64,000 nt of DNA from SXZD01 sp034680345 (GTDB taxonomy: Bacteria > Pseudomonadota > Gammaproteobacteria > Burkholderiales > Burkholderiaceae_B): the NCBI GenBank assembly GCA_034680345.1, contig JAXISZ010000003.1, forward strand, positions 77,484-141,483. Direction: 5' to 3'. This document shows positions 18,385-27,694 of this stretch, piece after piece. Position numbers and translations under genes: made by a program. Positions within the stretch are counted from its first letter, which is position 1. Every line of letters begins with the position of its first letter. The notes beneath the pieces were generated by a model. The model was not told where the DNA came from and did no database searches. It saw nothing but the letters and a program-made list of their open reading frames with translations.

Positions 18385-19368
18385 GTGAGTGGCTTGTTAG
18401 ATCCTGCTATTTTGTTTTTTGTAATGGGGGTTGTTGCAGGAGGATTGCGTTCTAATTTAGAAATTCCAGCTGCTATCGCTAAATTTTTATCACTGTACTT
18501 GCTGATGGCTTTGGGTTTAAAGGGTGGTTTTGCGCTTGCACACACCCAGGCTGGCTGGTTGGTGTTGATTAGTTTATTGGCCGCTATTTTTATGGCGTTT
18601 TTAGTTCCAGCGTTTGGTTATTTGTTTTTAAAACGTTATGCCAGTAAATTTGATGCGGCTGCAGTTGCTGCTTCCTATGGGTCTGTCAGTGCAGTTACTT
18701 TTGTTACTGCAATGCAAGTTTTAGAATCCAATGCAATTGTATTTGGTGGCTACATGACTGCAGCCATGGTTTTAATGGAGTCCCCAGCTATTATTATGGC
18801 TGTTTTGTTAGCTAATCGTGCCCGCTCTAAAATGAAGGAAAAAACAGTTTTTACCGAACAATCCACCTCAAAATCAACACAAGTTAGTGCTTTATTACAT
18901 GAATCGTTTACAGATGGTGCGCAATTGCTTTTGTTGGGAGCGATGTTAATTGGATTAATTACTGGGGAAACAGGTAAAACAGTGATGCAACCTTTCTCAG
19001 GCGATTTATTTAAAGGCATGTTGTCTTTTTTTCTGCTTGATATGGGCTTAATGGTGTCACGTAATTTTCAATTGGCTAGACAAGCTTCGCGATCTTTTTT
19101 AGCTTATGCGTTATGCGCTCCCTGGATACACGCTTGTATTGCTTTAATGTTAGCTGTTTTTTTGCATTTGTCTTTAGGCGATGGGGTTTTGTTGATGGTA
19201 TTATCGGCCAGTGCTTCTTATATTGTTGTGCCTGCAGTTTTAAGGCAATCTGTGCCAGAAGCCAATCCAGCTTTATATTTTGGGTTGTCGCTGGGAATTA
19301 CGTTTCCAATGAATTTGCTTATTGGAATTCCTGCGTACTTGCAAATGGCTAAAATGTTTCTCCAATAG
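18385..19368 (+). CDS. SbtA-family sodium-dependent bicarbonate transporter homologue
   Basis: 327 residues with about ten hydrophobic segments, matching the DUF897/SbtA family in length and pattern: RSNLEIPAAIAKFLSLYLL near the N-terminus and VPAVLRQSVPEANPALY followed by LGITFPMNLLIGIP near the C-terminus. GTG 18385 is preceded by GAGGA six bases upstream. In cyanobacteria SbtA imports bicarbonate with sodium; the substrate in heterotrophs is unproven. The central loop (about residues 150-175) is charged and cytoplasmic. No P-II-like SbtB partner is adjacent. Confidence 0.8.
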   Translation: MSGLLDPAILFFVMGVVAGGLRSNLEIPAAIAKFLSLYLLMALGLKGGFALAHTQAGWLVLISLLAAIFMAFLVPAFGYLFLKRYASKFDAAAVAASYGSVSAVTFVTAMQVLESNAIVFGGYMTAAMVLMESPAIIMAVLLANRARSKMKEKTVFTEQSTSKSTQVSALLHESFTDGAQLLLLGAMLIGLITGETGKTVMQPFSGDLFKGMLSFFLLDMGLMVSRNFQLARQASRSFLAYALCAPWIHACIALMLAVFLHLSLGDGVLLMVLSASASYIVVPAVLRQSVPEANPALYFGLSLGITFPMNLLIGIPAYLQMAKMFLQ

Positions 19369-19686
19369 CATTCCTAATATTATTGTAAAAATAAATGCAA
19401 ACATTTTGATTGTTTTTCTAGATCCCTGTGAGCCCAAAAGAATAATCGCTGGCCTGGGCAGATACCTGCTAGAACTCAGCCAACGCCAAAAATTGGGCCA
19501 CCTAATACCAAATCGACACCAATATTTTCGACACCAATATTTTTTGTTTGGCCATTGCGTAGCAACTCCCAAAGGGTTTGTATCAATCAAAAAAAACAGC
19601 AATTAAGTGATTGGCAGCCTTGAAAGTTTTGTATGTTTTGCATAATTGGGGGGCAGCGGGGGGCACTAAATCTGGGCTAATTAATA
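19369..19686. other. 318-base gap between convergent genes
   Basis: No supported gene. It separates the SbtA-family gene from bamD, which face each other. It contains a perfect 15-base tandem duplication (19514-19543) and a G-rich stretch near 19648-19664. Open frames on both strands exist but show no family features. No clear intrinsic terminator was seen. Confidence 0.5.
19514..19543. repeat. perfect 15-bp tandem duplication
   Basis: CGACACCAATATTTT occurs twice head to tail (19514-19528 and 19529-19543) in the non-coding gap. It is probably a replication slippage product. No other copy was noticed in the window. Confidence 0.85.
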
Positions 19687-20526
19687 TCACCATATTTTCC
19701 ACCATGGTTGCGCGGATTTTACCTTTTCCTCTTGTAATGCAAAAGCCTTGTCGTCTAAGTAAATGCTATTGGGATAATTAGCAATCAAAATACGATGAGC
19801 ATCATTTTTTAAATCAGTTAAACCCAATGCATCATATGATTTAACCAAAATGTACAATCCTTCTTCAACTGCCGGTGTTTGTTGGTATTGTTTGATAATA
19901 GACTGTGAGCGATTTGCGGCGGCTAGGTAAGCTCCTCTTTTATAATAATAACGAGCAACTTGAAGTTCATTATTACCCATTGCATTAATAAGGTAGTTCA
20001 TGCGTTGCGCAGCGTCTGGGGCGTATTGACTGTTTGGAAAGCGGGTGACCAATAATTTAAATGCGTCAAATGCGTTGCGTGTGCCCCTAGGGTCTCGAGC
20101 TGTGGGGTCTTCGCCAACAATTGCAGCTAAAAATCCAAGGTTATCATTAAAGTTAATTAATCCCTTAAGATAATAAATATAATCAATATTTGGGTGATTG
20201 GGATGCAATTTAATAAATCGGTCAGTTGCGGCTAAAGCTTGAATAGGGTCGTTGTCTTTATAATAGACATAAGCAATCTCCAGTTGTGCTTGTTGCGCAT
20301 AACGACCAAATGGATAGCGTGCCTCAAGTTTTTCCAATAAAGTGATGGCGCGTTGATAGTTTGAGCCTGCAATTTCTTGATTGGCTTCAGTATACAAACG
20401 GGCAGCAGACCACCCAGCTGTTTCGTCAACAGGCTTAGAAGCACTGCCACAACCGCTTAATGAAATAACAAATAGGATCAATAAAAAGGCAGGTAAAATC
20501 TTAAATATTGGATGCGTTAATTTCAT
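19687..20526 (-). CDS. bamD: outer membrane protein assembly factor BamD
   Basis: 279 residues with a lipoprotein signal: basic N-terminus, hydrophobic stretch and lipobox LSGCGS, giving a lipidated Cys near residue 26. The rest is made of five TPR-type units, with YQRAITLLEKLEARYPFG and the following YAQQAQLEIAYVYY as the first and second, and SQYAPDAAQRMNYL as a later one. BamD is an essential periplasmic-face component of the BAM complex that inserts outer membrane proteins. It is divergent from rluD, the conserved arrangement in most Proteobacteria. Confidence 0.94.
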   Translation of the reverse strand: MKLTHPIFKILPAFLLILFVISLSGCGSASKPVDETAGWSAARLYTEANQEIAGSNYQRAITLLEKLEARYPFGRYAQQAQLEIAYVYYKDNDPIQALAATDRFIKLHPNHPNIDYIYYLKGLINFNDNLGFLAAIVGEDPTARDPRGTRNAFDAFKLLVTRFPNSQYAPDAAQRMNYLINAMGNNELQVARYYYKRGAYLAAANRSQSIIKQYQQTPAVEEGLYILVKSYDALGLTDLKNDAHRILIANYPNSIYLDDKAFALQEEKVKSAQPWWKIW

Positions 20527-20617
20527 TAGAACTACACTTTCATGTAAAGTTTTGATGTAAACAATTTTCTGGCCATAACACCCAAGTATGGGCTATTAAC
20601 AATAGGCTATTTCTTTT

Positions 20618-21868
20618 ATGAGTAATCAGACACAAAAAACCTCAGATATTGCTCATTTAGACGCTTTATCAAAAAAGCCAACAACACCCTTAGATATAGA
20701 GCATCATAATCATAATCATGATTGTGAGCAAAATATTCAAGCCGATTATAGCGCTTTAAATGCACATGGCGAAGTATCAAACCAAAGTGAAACAGCGCAA
20801 CGAATTCGAGTGCCACTTGAAATGTCTGCTGTGCGTTTAGATAAGGCCCTGGTCAACTTATTTTCAGATTTTACACGTGCAAAGCTACAACAGTGGTTGG
20901 CGGCGGGTCGAATTCTTATTGATGGCCAAAGTTCACTTAAAGCAAGTTATAAACTCAAAGGTGGTGAGTTCTTGGAAGTTTTTCCTGAGCCGCCAACTCA
21001 CATGTTAGCCGCTACACCCGAGCCAATTAATTTTCCAGTTCTACATCAAGATAAAAATTGTTTGGTGATTGATAAGCCAGCTGGTTTGGTGGTTCATCCA
21101 GCTATGGGGCATTGGCATGGCACCTTAATGAATGGCTTGCTTTATCATTTTCCAGAACTTATAGAAATACCACGAGCAGGCATTGTACATCGCCTAGATA
21201 AAGATACCTCTGGGTTAATGATGGTAGCACGAACCCAAAGTGCTCAATTAAGTTTGATTAAAGAGTTATCAGCTCGTCGAGTGCGAAGAATTTATTTGGC
21301 GTTGGTTTGGGGGCGTATGACACAATCCCGAACGGTTCAAGCATCAATTGCGCGTGACCCAAGAAATCGATTAAAAATGGCGGTGCAAAATCACGGCAAA
21401 GCGGCGGTAACTCACTTTTACCCATTGGCTGTAGGCCGATTGGCTGGCTTGCCAGTCAGTTTGTTGGCATGTAAATTGGAAACAGGTAGAACCCACCAAA
21501 TACGCGCGCATGCACAGTATGCTGGATTTGGTTTGGTCGGTGATCCAGTTTACACACAACGGGGAGTGCGTGAAGTTGTTTTTAATCGTCAAGCGCTGCA
21601 TGCATGCCATCTTCAATTTTTTGTGGAAGGCAAGCAGGCCAATGAAGTGTGCTGTGTTGCAAATTTACCCAATGATATGCTTGATCTGTTAGACCGTGCT
21701 GAAATAGCACGCCTTCAGGATTCGCAAATTTATGAACTAGCACAACTCTGGCCTCTTGATAATCAGTCTAATCAAGCTTTGGCAACTATTAATGATTTAG
21801 AAGATGAGGAAGACGATTTTGATGAAGAGCAATACAACGTTGAAATAAATTACGTTCGGAATGATTAA
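20618..21868 (+). CDS. rluD: 23S rRNA pseudouridine synthase RluD
   Basis: 416 residues. The core has an S4 RNA-binding domain (about 67-130, with RLDKALVNL) and the RluA-type catalytic domain with the catalytic Asp in HRLDKDTSG. RluD makes pseudouridines 1911, 1915 and 1917 in helix 69 of 23S rRNA. It carries about 65 extra N-terminal residues with a His/Asn-rich patch, and an acidic C-terminal tail (about residues 394-410), both probably disordered. The ATG at 20618 has no obvious ribosome binding site; Met69 is a possible alternative start but would cut into the S4 domain. Confidence 0.9.
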   Translation: MSNQTQKTSDIAHLDALSKKPTTPLDIEHHNHNHDCEQNIQADYSALNAHGEVSNQSETAQRIRVPLEMSAVRLDKALVNLFSDFTRAKLQQWLAAGRILIDGQSSLKASYKLKGGEFLEVFPEPPTHMLAATPEPINFPVLHQDKNCLVIDKPAGLVVHPAMGHWHGTLMNGLLYHFPELIEIPRAGIVHRLDKDTSGLMMVARTQSAQLSLIKELSARRVRRIYLALVWGRMTQSRTVQASIARDPRNRLKMAVQNHGKAAVTHFYPLAVGRLAGLPVSLLACKLETGRTHQIRAHAQYAGFGLVGDPVYTQRGVREVVFNRQALHACHLQFFVEGKQANEVCCVANLPNDMLDLLDRAEIARLQDSQIYELAQLWPLDNQSNQALATINDLEDEEDDFDEEQYNVEINYVRND

Positions 21869-21911
21869 TTTTGGGTTCACTTGATACATAAATTAACAGG
21901 TAAATTTAGCC

Positions 21912-22778
21912 GTGAATTCTTCAGAGCTTAATAACCCTGCTGAAAATAGCGGAGTTCATGACTTAACCCAGTCTTTTTTAGGTTGCGCTTTAGGTTGTAG
22001 TTTACCTTGGCCAGGTTTACCAGAGCATTTAAATGGGCGCATCGGTTGGTGGGTTAGCATGCAAAATTCTGCGTTATCAGCATCGCAATACCCATTGAAC
22101 TGGAATTATGCGTTGCATGTTGGTGACAACCCGTCTTTGGTTGCTGAGCGACGTTTGCAGTTACAAAAAAAATTGAATTTGCAGCATATTGTTTGGTTAA
22201 AGCAAATGCATGGAACATGTTGTGTTGATGTTGACTCGGGTGAGGTGATTACAACATTATTTTCAGGTGATGATCAATTTATCGCCGATGCTGCTGTTTC
22301 GCGTGTGCCCCATTGTGCTGCAGCTGTGATGACAGCCGATTGTTTGCCTATTTTATTAGCGGATGAAACTGGTGGTCATGTGGCTGCAATTCATGCTGGG
22401 TGGCGCGGATTGGCCAATGGTGTTATTGAATCGTCTGTAAATACTTTGCGTCAAGGTTTGTTCAATAAAAAAACACCAATTTACGCTATGTTAGGGCCAG
22501 CGATTGGCCCAAATTCATTTGCGGTGGGGCAGGAGGTTCGTGATGTTTTTGTGCAACAAAATTTAAAATTTGCACAATGGTTTTTACCTCAAGAAATTTC
22601 GTCTACCCATTTTTTAGCGAATTTGTACGGTTTAGCATATGAACGCCTTCAAGTTTTAGATGTTTGTGTGCAGTTACCAGACACGCTTTATGACACGTAT
22701 TTTCAAAAACAATGGTTTTCATATCGCAGAAATGCACAATGTGGGCGAATGGTGAGTTTAATTTGGCCGCTTTCATAA
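21912..22778 (+). CDS. pgeF: PgeF/YfiH-family multicopper-type protein (peptidoglycan editing factor)
   Basis: 288 residues from GTG 21912. The family (formerly polyphenol oxidase, laccase domain) includes enzymes acting on purine nucleosides and a factor that removes mis-incorporated amino acids from cell-wall precursors. The zinc/active-site motifs are present: MTADCLPILLAD with the Cys, and AIHAGWRGLANGV with the His. The early QMHG His motif and late FSYRRNAQCGRM motif match. It follows rluD by 43 bases as in most Proteobacteria, so it is probably co-transcribed. Confidence 0.9.
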   Translation: MNSSELNNPAENSGVHDLTQSFLGCALGCSLPWPGLPEHLNGRIGWWVSMQNSALSASQYPLNWNYALHVGDNPSLVAERRLQLQKKLNLQHIVWLKQMHGTCCVDVDSGEVITTLFSGDDQFIADAAVSRVPHCAAAVMTADCLPILLADETGGHVAAIHAGWRGLANGVIESSVNTLRQGLFNKKTPIYAMLGPAIGPNSFAVGQEVRDVFVQQNLKFAQWFLPQEISSTHFLANLYGLAYERLQVLDVCVQLPDTLYDTYFQKQWFSYRRNAQCGRMVSLIWPLS

Positions 22779-22936
22779 TGTGAATTGACATTTCATATGA
22801 TGCATTGCACAATGAGTGAGGTTTATTTTCTTAATAAAAATATTCACTAAATTTAAGTCATTTAAATTTTATTTTTTGTGCTGTCATTTTAAAAAATTGT
22901 TGATTTATAAAACATTAATTTTTGAGGGAAATGTAT

Positions 22937-24727
22937 ATGCAAACACCGTTGTCAGGTTTTGATGGATTTAAAGAGCTATTCAATATTAACAAATGGCAAA
23001 TACCTGATACAACGGTCTGGTCGCAAAACACCCCCAGTGGGGTTGCTTTACAAAGTTTTGTTCAGTCTTTAGGACAAACGTTTCAAAAAGCGATGACTGG
23101 CCTGCCTATCCCAACTTTAACCCATTTACAACAACAGTACGTTTGCGAAGCGTCAGATCTTTATATTTCTTTGCTTAATAAGGCAATTGGTAAAGAGGGC
23201 GTAGAAAGTGGCAATCAAACATTATGGCCAACAGACAATCGTTTTAAATCAATCGATTGGCAAGATCGTGGTTTTTTTGAGTTAAATGCAGCGCTTTACC
23301 ATTTAAATGCAAAATTTGCTTTACGCATGGCCGATGCTATAGATCTTTCACCCAAAGAAAAAACCATGTTTCGTTACGCCATAGAGCAGTGGGTAGATGC
23401 TTTTGCACCTTCTAATTTTTTAGCAACAAACCCTGAGGCGCAAAAGAAATTGTTACAAACCAGCGGGCAAAGTTTCGCAGAAGGTTTGCAAAATATGATT
23501 GCTGATTTGGAACGGGGAAGAATTTCACAAACTGACGAAAAAGCATTTGAAGTGGGTAAAAATGTTGCCACCACAGCAGGTGCCGTGGTTTATGAAAATG
23601 CTTTTTTTCAATTAATTCAATATTCACCACAAACTGAAAAAGTAGGGTCCAAACCTATTTTGTTTGTACCTCCTTGTATTAACAAATACTACATTCTTGA
23701 TTTACAACCTGAAAATTCCTTAATCGCCTATACCGTATCACAAGGCCATACTGTATTTTTAGTGTCCTGGGTTAACCCGCAAGCCTCTGAGCATGCTCAA
23801 ACCACTTGGGACGACTATGTAGAGTATGGGGTTTTGCAAGCGATTGATGTGGTGCGTGATATTTCTAAGCAAAACACCATTAATACGTTGGGGTTTTGTA
23901 TTGGGGGCACTTTACTTGTTTGTGCTTTGGGGGTGTTAGCTGCACGACAAGAAAAAAAGGTATCAAGTTTAACTTTATTAACTTGTTTTATTGACTTTTC
24001 TGACCCTGGAACTTTGGGTGTTTTTGTAGACGAGCCTCAAGTTCGAAGCCGTGAAGAAATTTTCTCAGATGGTGGCGTAGTTTCTGGTAAAGACTTGGGC
24101 TCGGCTTTTTCAAGTCTAAGACCAAATGATCTAATTTGGAATTATGTGGTTAATAATTATTTAAAAGGCGAAAAACCCCCCGCGTTTGATTTACTTTATT
24201 GGAATGCTGATTCTACAAATTTACCAGGTAAATTTTTCTCTTGGTATATGCGCAATTGTTACTTGGAAAATAATTTAATTAAGCCAAATTGCGTAAACAT
24301 TTTGGGTAAACAATTGAATCTTACCCAATTGGATGTCCCCAGTTTTGTATTTGCCGCCAAAGAAGATCACATTGTGCCATGGGGATCTGCTTATCAAACC
24401 ACACATTTACTTAAAGGGCCAGTTGAGTTCGTGTTGGGTGCCAGTGGCCATATTGCAGGAGTTATTAATCCTGTTTCAAAAAACAAGCGCAGTTATTGGG
24501 TTAATCATCAAACAGATCATGGTCAAATTGATCAAGGTAAAGCTGCTAAAAGTCAAGAACAGTGGTTAGAAAATGCAACAGAAAAACCAGGAAGTTGGTG
24601 GTCTCATTGGACTGGTTGGTTACAAGCGCATCAAGGTGAGCTTAAAGACGCGAAACCAAATCTGGGCAATACTCAGTACAAACCTATAGAACCGGCACCA
24701 GGACGGTATGTTATGGTTAAACTGTAA
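22937..24727 (+). CDS. phaC: class I poly(3-hydroxyalkanoate) synthase
   Basis: 596 residues from ATG 22937, which lies 8 bases after GAGGG; ATG 22931 and TTG 22922 are too close to that site. The enzyme polymerises 3-hydroxybutyryl-CoA into polyhydroxybutyrate on the granule surface. The lipase-like box GFCIGG carries the nucleophilic Cys, the Asp lies in KEDHIVPW and the His in GASGHIAGVINP, completing the triad. The N-terminal domain of about 200 residues is helical. It heads phaC-phaA-phaB-phaR, the Cupriavidus-type order. Confidence 0.95.
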   Translation: MQTPLSGFDGFKELFNINKWQIPDTTVWSQNTPSGVALQSFVQSLGQTFQKAMTGLPIPTLTHLQQQYVCEASDLYISLLNKAIGKEGVESGNQTLWPTDNRFKSIDWQDRGFFELNAALYHLNAKFALRMADAIDLSPKEKTMFRYAIEQWVDAFAPSNFLATNPEAQKKLLQTSGQSFAEGLQNMIADLERGRISQTDEKAFEVGKNVATTAGAVVYENAFFQLIQYSPQTEKVGSKPILFVPPCINKYYILDLQPENSLIAYTVSQGHTVFLVSWVNPQASEHAQTTWDDYVEYGVLQAIDVVRDISKQNTINTLGFCIGGTLLVCALGVLAARQEKKVSSLTLLTCFIDFSDPGTLGVFVDEPQVRSREEIFSDGGVVSGKDLGSAFSSLRPNDLIWNYVVNNYLKGEKPPAFDLLYWNADSTNLPGKFFSWYMRNCYLENNLIKPNCVNILGKQLNLTQLDVPSFVFAAKEDHIVPWGSAYQTTHLLKGPVEFVLGASGHIAGVINPVSKNKRSYWVNHQTDHGQIDQGKAAKSQEQWLENATEKPGSWWSHWTGWLQAHQGELKDAKPNLGNTQYKPIEPAPGRYVMVKL

Positions 24728-24882
24728 TTTTTTAATTTGGGTTAGCTTGTCTATTAAGTTTTATTGAAAGTGATGATTTATACAGGCTGTTCGTTAAAAT
24801 TGTCACCTTTTTGTAGCATAAAAAAATTAGCTTTACTCTAAGTCTTTAGTGTGTCGAGAAAAACCAGCAAAAAGGAGCAAAC

Positions 24883-26061
24883 GTGGTGGATGTAGTGATT
24901 GTGGCTGCAGCAAGAACAGCCATTGGTAAATTTGGTGGATCATTGTCAAAGATTTCTGCACCTGAATTAGGCGCACAAGTTATTAAGGGGTTATTAGCTC
25001 AAACGGGATTAAAAGGCGAGCAAATTTCTGAAGTGATTATGGGTCAGGTTTTAACCGCTGGTTCAGGACAAAATCCTGCGCGTCAAACTGTGATTAAGGC
25101 GGGTCTACCCGAAAGTGTTCCTGCGATGACAATTAATAAAGTTTGCGGTTCCGGTTTAAAAGCAGTCATGCTCGCTGCACAAGCCATTTCATGTGGTGAT
25201 GCTGAAATTGTGATTGCGGGTGGACAAGAAAACATGAGTGCTTCACCCCACGTTATGTTGGGTAGTCGAGATGGGGTGCGAATGGGCGATGCTAAATTGG
25301 TTGATACCATGATTGTTGATGGTCTGTGGGATGTATACAATCAATATCATATGGGTATAACGGCTGAAAATGTTGCTAAATCGTACGAAATTCAACGTGC
25401 CGAACAGGACGAGTTTGCTCTTCAGTCTCAATTAAAAGCTGAGGCCGCGATTAAATCAGGTAAGTTTAAAGATGAAATTGTTGCCATTTCAATTCCTCAG
25501 CGTAAGGGGGCTCCGATTGTTTTTGACACGGATGAGTTTCCTCGCTTAGGCGCAACCATTGACAACATGACCAGTTTAAAACCTGCTTTTGCCAAAGATG
25601 GAACCGTAACAGCGGGCAATGCTTCAGGAATCAATGATGGTGCCGCCGCTGTTGTTGTCATGTCAGCACAAAAAGCAAAAGACTTAGGGTTACCCGTTTT
25701 AGCTCGCATCAAAAGCTACGCGAGCTCCGGGCTTGATCCTAAAGTGATGGGTATGGGCCCAGTGCCTGCATCACGTAAATGCCTTGAAAAAGCGGGTTGG
25801 TCAGCATCAGATCTAGATGTAATGGAAATCAATGAAGCCTTTGCAGCCCAAGCGTGTGCTGTTAATAAAGAAATGGGTTGGGACACTAGCAAAATCAACG
25901 TTAACGGTGGCGCCATTGCACTTGGGCATCCAATTGGTGCATCCGGTTGCCGTGTGTTGGTTAGTTTGTTACATGAAATGAAACGGCGTGATGCTAAAAA
26001 GGGGTTAACTTCCTTATGTATTGGTGGGGGTATGGGTGTGGCTTTGGCTGTAGAGCGTTAA
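24883..26061 (+). CDS. phaA: acetyl-CoA acetyltransferase (beta-ketothiolase)
   Basis: 392 residues, typical for a biosynthetic thiolase. It condenses two acetyl-CoA into acetoacetyl-CoA for polyhydroxybutyrate. The nucleophilic Cys is in NKVCGSGLKAV (about residue 88), the His in GGAIALGHPIGASG, and the second Cys in LCIGGGMG close to the C-terminus. AAAGGAG lies 5 bases before GTG 24883; a second GTG at 24886 is equally possible. Gene order after phaC argues for the PhaA role over general fatty-acid degradation. Confidence 0.95.
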   Translation: MVDVVIVAAARTAIGKFGGSLSKISAPELGAQVIKGLLAQTGLKGEQISEVIMGQVLTAGSGQNPARQTVIKAGLPESVPAMTINKVCGSGLKAVMLAAQAISCGDAEIVIAGGQENMSASPHVMLGSRDGVRMGDAKLVDTMIVDGLWDVYNQYHMGITAENVAKSYEIQRAEQDEFALQSQLKAEAAIKSGKFKDEIVAISIPQRKGAPIVFDTDEFPRLGATIDNMTSLKPAFAKDGTVTAGNASGINDGAAAVVVMSAQKAKDLGLPVLARIKSYASSGLDPKVMGMGPVPASRKCLEKAGWSASDLDVMEINEAFAAQACAVNKEMGWDTSKINVNGGAIALGHPIGASGCRVLVSLLHEMKRRDAKKGLTSLCIGGGMGVALAVER

Positions 26062-26140
26062 TTTCAAATTTAAGAAACCTACTTAAAATATTTTCTTATC
26101 AACTTGAAATCATTTAAATTTAATCATAAGGAATGTGGTT

Positions 26141-26884
26141 ATGAGCACTCAAAAAGTTGCGTATGTTACAGGTGGTATGGGTGGAATTGGCACCTCAATA
26201 TGCGAAAGTTTGTACCAACAAGGTTTTAAAGTGATCGCTGGTTGCGGTCCAAACTCTCCCCGCAAAGACCGCTGGTTAGCAGATATGCGCGCGCGCGGTA
26301 TGGAAATATATGCTTCTGAAGGCAATGTCGCAGACTGGTCTTCAACATGTTCTGCTTTTGAACGTGCTCGTGCAGAGCATGGCCCTATTCAAATTCTAGT
26401 GAACAATGCTGGCATAACCCGTGACGGTGTATTTCGTAAAATGACCCATGAAGACTGGGCCGCAGTGATAGACACGAATTTAAATTCTTTATTTAATGTA
26501 ACTAAACAAGTCATTGATGACATGATAGAAGCTGGCTGGGGTCGTATTATCAATATCTCTTCAGTGAATGGTCAAAAAGGGCAGTTTGGGCAAACCAATT
26601 ATTCTACCGCTAAGGCTGGTTTACATGGCTTTACTATGGCATTGGCTCAGGAGGTGGCTTCCAAAGGGGTAACGGTAAATACCGTATCACCTGGTTATAT
26701 TGCTACAGATATGGTTAAGGCCATTCGCCCAGAAGTTTTAGAGAAAATTGTGGGTACCATTCCAGTTAAACGTTTGGGTACACCTGAAGAAATTGCTTCT
26801 ATTGTAAGTTGGTTAGCTTCTGATCAAAGTGGTTTCTGTACAGGTGCAGACTTCTCCTGTAACGGTGGATTGCATATGGGTTAA
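26141..26884 (+). CDS. phaB: acetoacetyl-CoA reductase
   Basis: 247 residues from ATG 26141, placed 8 bases after AAGGA; the GTG at 26135 is too close. It is an NADPH-dependent SDR that reduces acetoacetyl-CoA to (R)-3-hydroxybutyryl-CoA. Motifs are TGGMGGIG for the cofactor, NNAG, the catalytic Ser in NISSVNGQKG, and YSTAK with Tyr and Lys. The GQFGQTNYSTAKAG segment and the final CNGGLHMG are characteristic of PhaB. It ends the phaCAB operon and is followed by a strong terminator. Confidence 0.95.
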   Translation: MSTQKVAYVTGGMGGIGTSICESLYQQGFKVIAGCGPNSPRKDRWLADMRARGMEIYASEGNVADWSSTCSAFERARAEHGPIQILVNNAGITRDGVFRKMTHEDWAAVIDTNLNSLFNVTKQVIDDMIEAGWGRIINISSVNGQKGQFGQTNYSTAKAGLHGFTMALAQEVASKGVTVNTVSPGYIATDMVKAIRPEVLEKIVGTIPVKRLGTPEEIASIVSWLASDQSGFCTGADFSCNGGLHMG

Positions 26885-26892
26885 TACCAATT

Positions 26893-26915
26893 GTCAAAAT
26901 TTTGTACATTTTGAC
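26893..26915. promoter_or_regulatory. perfect 8-bp dyad between phaB and phaR
   Basis: GTCAAAAT (26893-26900) and ATTTTGAC (26908-26915) are perfect inverted repeats around a 7-base spacer. They lie after phaB and about 130 bases before phaR. No T-run follows, so an operator is more likely than a terminator. PhaR autoregulation is known in related bacteria, but binding here is inference. Confidence 0.35.
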
Positions 26916-26931
26916 ATCAATAAAGTAACAG

Positions 26932-26968
26932 ACTGCGCAGTTATACAATTAATTTGCGCAGTTTTTTT
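26932..26968 (+). terminator. intrinsic terminator after phaCAB
   Basis: ACTGCGCA (26932-26939) pairs with TGCGCAGT (26955-26962) around a 15-base loop and runs into seven T (26962-26968). This is a strong stem with a U-tract and ends the phaCAB transcript before phaR. Confidence 0.8.
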
Positions 26969-27041
26969 ATTTTATGTTGCAATAATAGGGGGCTTTCGCG
27001 GTAAACTGTAGGTGATTTTTACAGTGAAGGACTGTTTGCTT

Positions 27042-27608
27042 ATGAGCACGACTGCAGCACAAAGGTTAATAAAAAAATACCCAAATCGTCGTCTTTACGA
27101 TACGCAAACCAGTGGCTACATTACTTTGGAAGATGTTAAGCAATTGGTGTTAGATTCAGAAGATTTTAAAGTGGTTGACGCAAAAACCAATGATGATTTA
27201 ACCCGCAGCATCTTGTTACAAATTATTTTAGAAGAAGAATCTGCTGGTATTCCGATGTTTTCTGCCTCGGTGTTGGCTCAAATCATTCGTTTTTATGGGC
27301 ATGCTATGCAAGGTATCATGGGTGCTTATCTAGAAAAAAATCTTCAAGTTTTTATGGAAATTCAGTCTAAAATACAAGATCAAGGTAAGCAACTGGTTGG
27401 TGGAAATCATTTCATTAATCCAGAATTGTGGACCCAGTTCATGACTGTGCAAACTCCCATGATTCAAAATATGATGAGTAATTATATTGATCAAAGTAAA
27501 AATATATTTGTACAGATGCAAGACCAACTACAAAATCAAACATTTTCATTGTTTAATAATTTAAATTTCCATGGTCAGGCAAAACCCCGCAATGACGAAG
27601 ATGCCTGA
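27042..27608 (+). CDS. phaR: polyhydroxyalkanoate synthesis repressor PhaR
   Basis: 188 residues from ATG 27042 with AAGGA 10 bases upstream; the open frame to 27012 adds residues not seen in the family. The N-terminal DNA-binding domain has the highly conserved KKYPNRRLYDT followed by SGYITLEDV. The middle part is the PHB-accumulation domain, and the C-terminus is Gln/Asn-rich. PhaR represses phasin genes and itself until it is titrated by nascent polymer granules. It has its own transcription unit behind the phaB terminator. Confidence 0.93.
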   Translation: MSTTAAQRLIKKYPNRRLYDTQTSGYITLEDVKQLVLDSEDFKVVDAKTNDDLTRSILLQIILEEESAGIPMFSASVLAQIIRFYGHAMQGIMGAYLEKNLQVFMEIQSKIQDQGKQLVGGNHFINPELWTQFMTVQTPMIQNMMSNYIDQSKNIFVQMQDQLQNQTFSLFNNLNFHGQAKPRNDEDA

Positions 27609-27694
27609 TGACACCGTCTTTATTGTTATGGTGTCCGTTATGTTTAATCAATTTAAATAAACTTGATTTTATTTTGTTTTAACTCAAGTAAAGT

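Noticed and set aside
19273..19606. Overlapping open frames on both strands in the gap after the SbtA-family gene
   Set aside because: They overlap the real gene's end, include the 15-bp duplication and show no family features.
27609..27694. Possible fluoride riboswitch upstream of crcB
   Set aside because: The 86-base gap has only a weak GACACC/GGTGTC stem and lacks the conserved riboswitch pattern.
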